A stretch of 6,973 bases of DNA from CAADGY01 sp900696665 (lineage in GTDB: Bacteria; Acidobacteriota; Terriglobia; Bryobacterales; Bryobacteraceae), in the NCBI GenBank assembly GCA_035063885.1, contig JAPSFM010000171.1, forward strand, positions 1-6,973, in the 5' to 3' direction. Shown here in pieces: positions 6,055 to 6,973 of this stretch (its first letter is position 1; the number at the start of each line of letters is the position of its first letter). The position numbers and the translations under genes were made by a program. The notes under the pieces were generated by a model that was given only the letters and a program-made list of their open reading frames with translations, was not told the DNA's origin and made no database searches.

Positions 6055-6072
6055 TACGTCCCGGCTTTTTGC

Positions 6073-6858
6073 CTACGTGGCCGTCCAGCCGCCGTCCACC
6101 GCGATGTTCTGTCCCGTAATGTAGCGGGATGCTTCCGAAGCGAGGAAAATGACGGGGCCTTTGATGTCGTCCGCTTCCGCCATGCGCCGCAACAATGTCT
6201 TGCGCTTGTAGTTCCGCAGGAAGCTTTCCGGCATCCCTTCGGTTTCGAATCCGCCTGGCGACAGGCAGTTCACCCTAATGTTGAATGGTGCGAGGAAACT
6301 AGCCAGATAACGGGTGAAATTGATCATGCCGCCCTTGGCGAATGCATAATCGGCGGGGTTCATCATGCTGGTTCCTTCATAGATCGAGAAATCCGGCCCC
6401 ACCATTCCGTAAATCGAAGAGATGTTGACGATGGACCCGGACCGCTGCGCTTGCATAGGCTCCGACAAAATGCGGCACGCCAGCATCAGTCCGGTTGAGT
6501 TCACCTTCATCACCGATTCCCACTGCTCCGCCGTGACGTGATGCAGGTCCCCGCCACCTCGGGCAACGGCGTTGTTGATCAACACATCCAGCTTTCCGTA
6601 GCGGCCGGTCAGCCAATCCCGAAGTTCACGAATATCGTTCTCCGCGGCAAGGTCGCAGCGTTGCGCATCCACTGCCAGGTCTTCGCGTCGAAGCTCATCC
6701 GCAAAAGCCTGGCATTTGGTGACGTCGCGCGACGCCACGACCACCGTTGCGCCTGCCTCCGCAAGGGCCCGTACAATATGCGAGCCATAGATACCAGCGC
6801 CGCCCGTGACCAGCGCAACCTTGCCATCCAACCTGAAAAGATCGAGCGCCGGACTCAT
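6073..6858 (-). CDS. Short-chain dehydrogenase/reductase, PtmA-like subgroup
   Basis: A 261-residue classical-length SDR, probably an NAD(P)-dependent sugar or polyol oxidoreductase. The cofactor motif is VTGGAGIYG (18-26), the TGGxGxxG variant rather than TGxxxGxG. Then come CDL with D69, NNA (95-97), N120 in KVNSTG, S148 in NISSIYG, and YAFAKGG (171-177) with Y171 and K175, completing the Asn-Ser-Tyr-Lys tetrad. The C-terminus reads ITGQNIAVDGGW, as usual. Serine to tyrosine spacing is 23 residues instead of the usual 13. The roughly 10 extra residues (around DFSIYEGTSMMNP) and the following ASF-RVNCLSPGGF style resemble flagellin-modification protein PtmA and related surface-sugar enzymes; this is recalled similarity. 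Gluconate 5-dehydrogenase-like activity is an alternative. The start ATG shares an ATGA with the stop of an upstream frame running off the window, so it is probably a downstream member of a longer minus-strand operon. It is convergent with motB. Confidence 0.88.
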   Translation of the reverse strand: MSPALDLFRLDGKVALVTGGAGIYGSHIVRALAEAGATVVVASRDVTKCQAFADELRREDLAVDAQRCDLAAENDIRELRDWLTGRYGKLDVLINNAVARGGGDLHHVTAEQWESVMKVNSTGLMLACRILSEPMQAQRSGSIVNISSIYGMVGPDFSIYEGTSMMNPADYAFAKGGMINFTRYLASFLAPFNIRVNCLSPGGFETEGMPESFLRNYKRKTLLRRMAEADDIKGPVIFLASEASRYITGQNIAVDGGWTAT

Positions 6859-6973
6859 TCTCGCACTCTCACACTGATCTGCTCCAATCGCATCTCTCCA
6901 CCCACTTTCGCACCAAACCCGCCACCCGGCGAACAGGGAGGCGCGGCGCCGCCGATCCGAAATATGTAAGAAT
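6855..6973 (-). CDS. 3' end of an unidentified gene upstream of the dehydrogenase (partial)
   Basis: On the minus strand a reading frame is open from the window edge for 38 codons and ends with a TGA that overlaps the dehydrogenase ATG by four bases (ATGA at 6855-6858). The C-terminus reads GGEMRLEQISVRVRE. The overlap is the same junction type used between nfeD, gmhB and hldA in this window, which supports a real upstream gene in the same operon. The visible stretch is too short, and partly Gly/Pro-rich (GGAAPPCSPGGGFG), to recognise a family. A chance open frame in GC-rich DNA cannot be excluded. Confidence 0.42.
   Translation of the reverse strand, partial: SYIFRIGGAAPPCSPGGGFGAKVGGEMRLEQISVRVRE

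Noticed and set aside
6055..6072. T-run after motB as an intrinsic terminator
   Set aside because: A five-T run is present (GGCTTTTTGCC), but only a three-base stem can be drawn around it and no GC-rich hairpin precedes it.
6943..6952. GCGGCGCCGC palindrome near the window end
   Set aside because: Ten-base GC-only palindromes are common by chance in such DNA, and this one lies in a probable coding frame.
6538..6969. Plus-strand frame of 143 codons opposite the dehydrogenase
   Set aside because: Covers the SDR cofactor-binding region on the other strand and has no recognisable motif.

Overview
The window reads like a chromosomal segment of a Gram-negative, flagellated, GC-rich bacterium. It encodes two lipopolysaccharide heptose enzymes and an Escherichia coli-type MotA/MotB stator pair. 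The mixture of genes is reminiscent of Acidobacteriota, but that assignment is an impression from gene style and cannot be proven here. No rRNA, tRNA, CRISPR array, insertion sequence or phage gene was seen.

Layout. (1) Positions 9-668, minus strand: a multi-pass membrane protein resembling YdjM-type metal-dependent hydrolases. (2) Positions 735-944, plus strand: a small four-cysteine zinc-ribbon-like protein, divergent from the first gene and overlapping tail-to-tail with the next. (3) Positions 897-3403, minus strand, transcribed right to left: hemerythrin-like protein, NfeD-like membrane protein, heptose bisphosphate phosphatase (GmhB) and heptose-7-phosphate kinase (HldA/RfaE1). The last three are joined by two ATGA stop/start overlaps. 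(4) Positions 3404-3485: a divergent regulatory region holding a perfect 12-bp palindrome and a good match to a sigma-28 (FliA) flagellar promoter. (5) Positions 3486-6054, plus strand: a PAS plus degenerate-GGDEF protein, motA and motB, with 10-nt and 6-nt gaps. (6) Positions 6073-6858, minus strand: a short-chain dehydrogenase with a PtmA-like insertion. It is coupled by an ATGA overlap to a reading frame that runs off the window end.

Working together: GmhB and HldA supply two consecutive-family steps of ADP-heptose synthesis for the LPS inner core. The adenylyltransferase domain, isomerase and epimerase are not in this window. MotA and MotB form the proton-driven stator. The most interesting point is the first gene of the stator operon: a sensor protein whose GGDEF domain has lost the residues needed to make cyclic di-GMP, preceded by what looks like a flagellar sigma-28 promoter. 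It may be a catalytically dead signalling protein tied to stator production or function. It is divergent from a hemerythrin, so an oxygen, NO or redox theme is possible but speculative.
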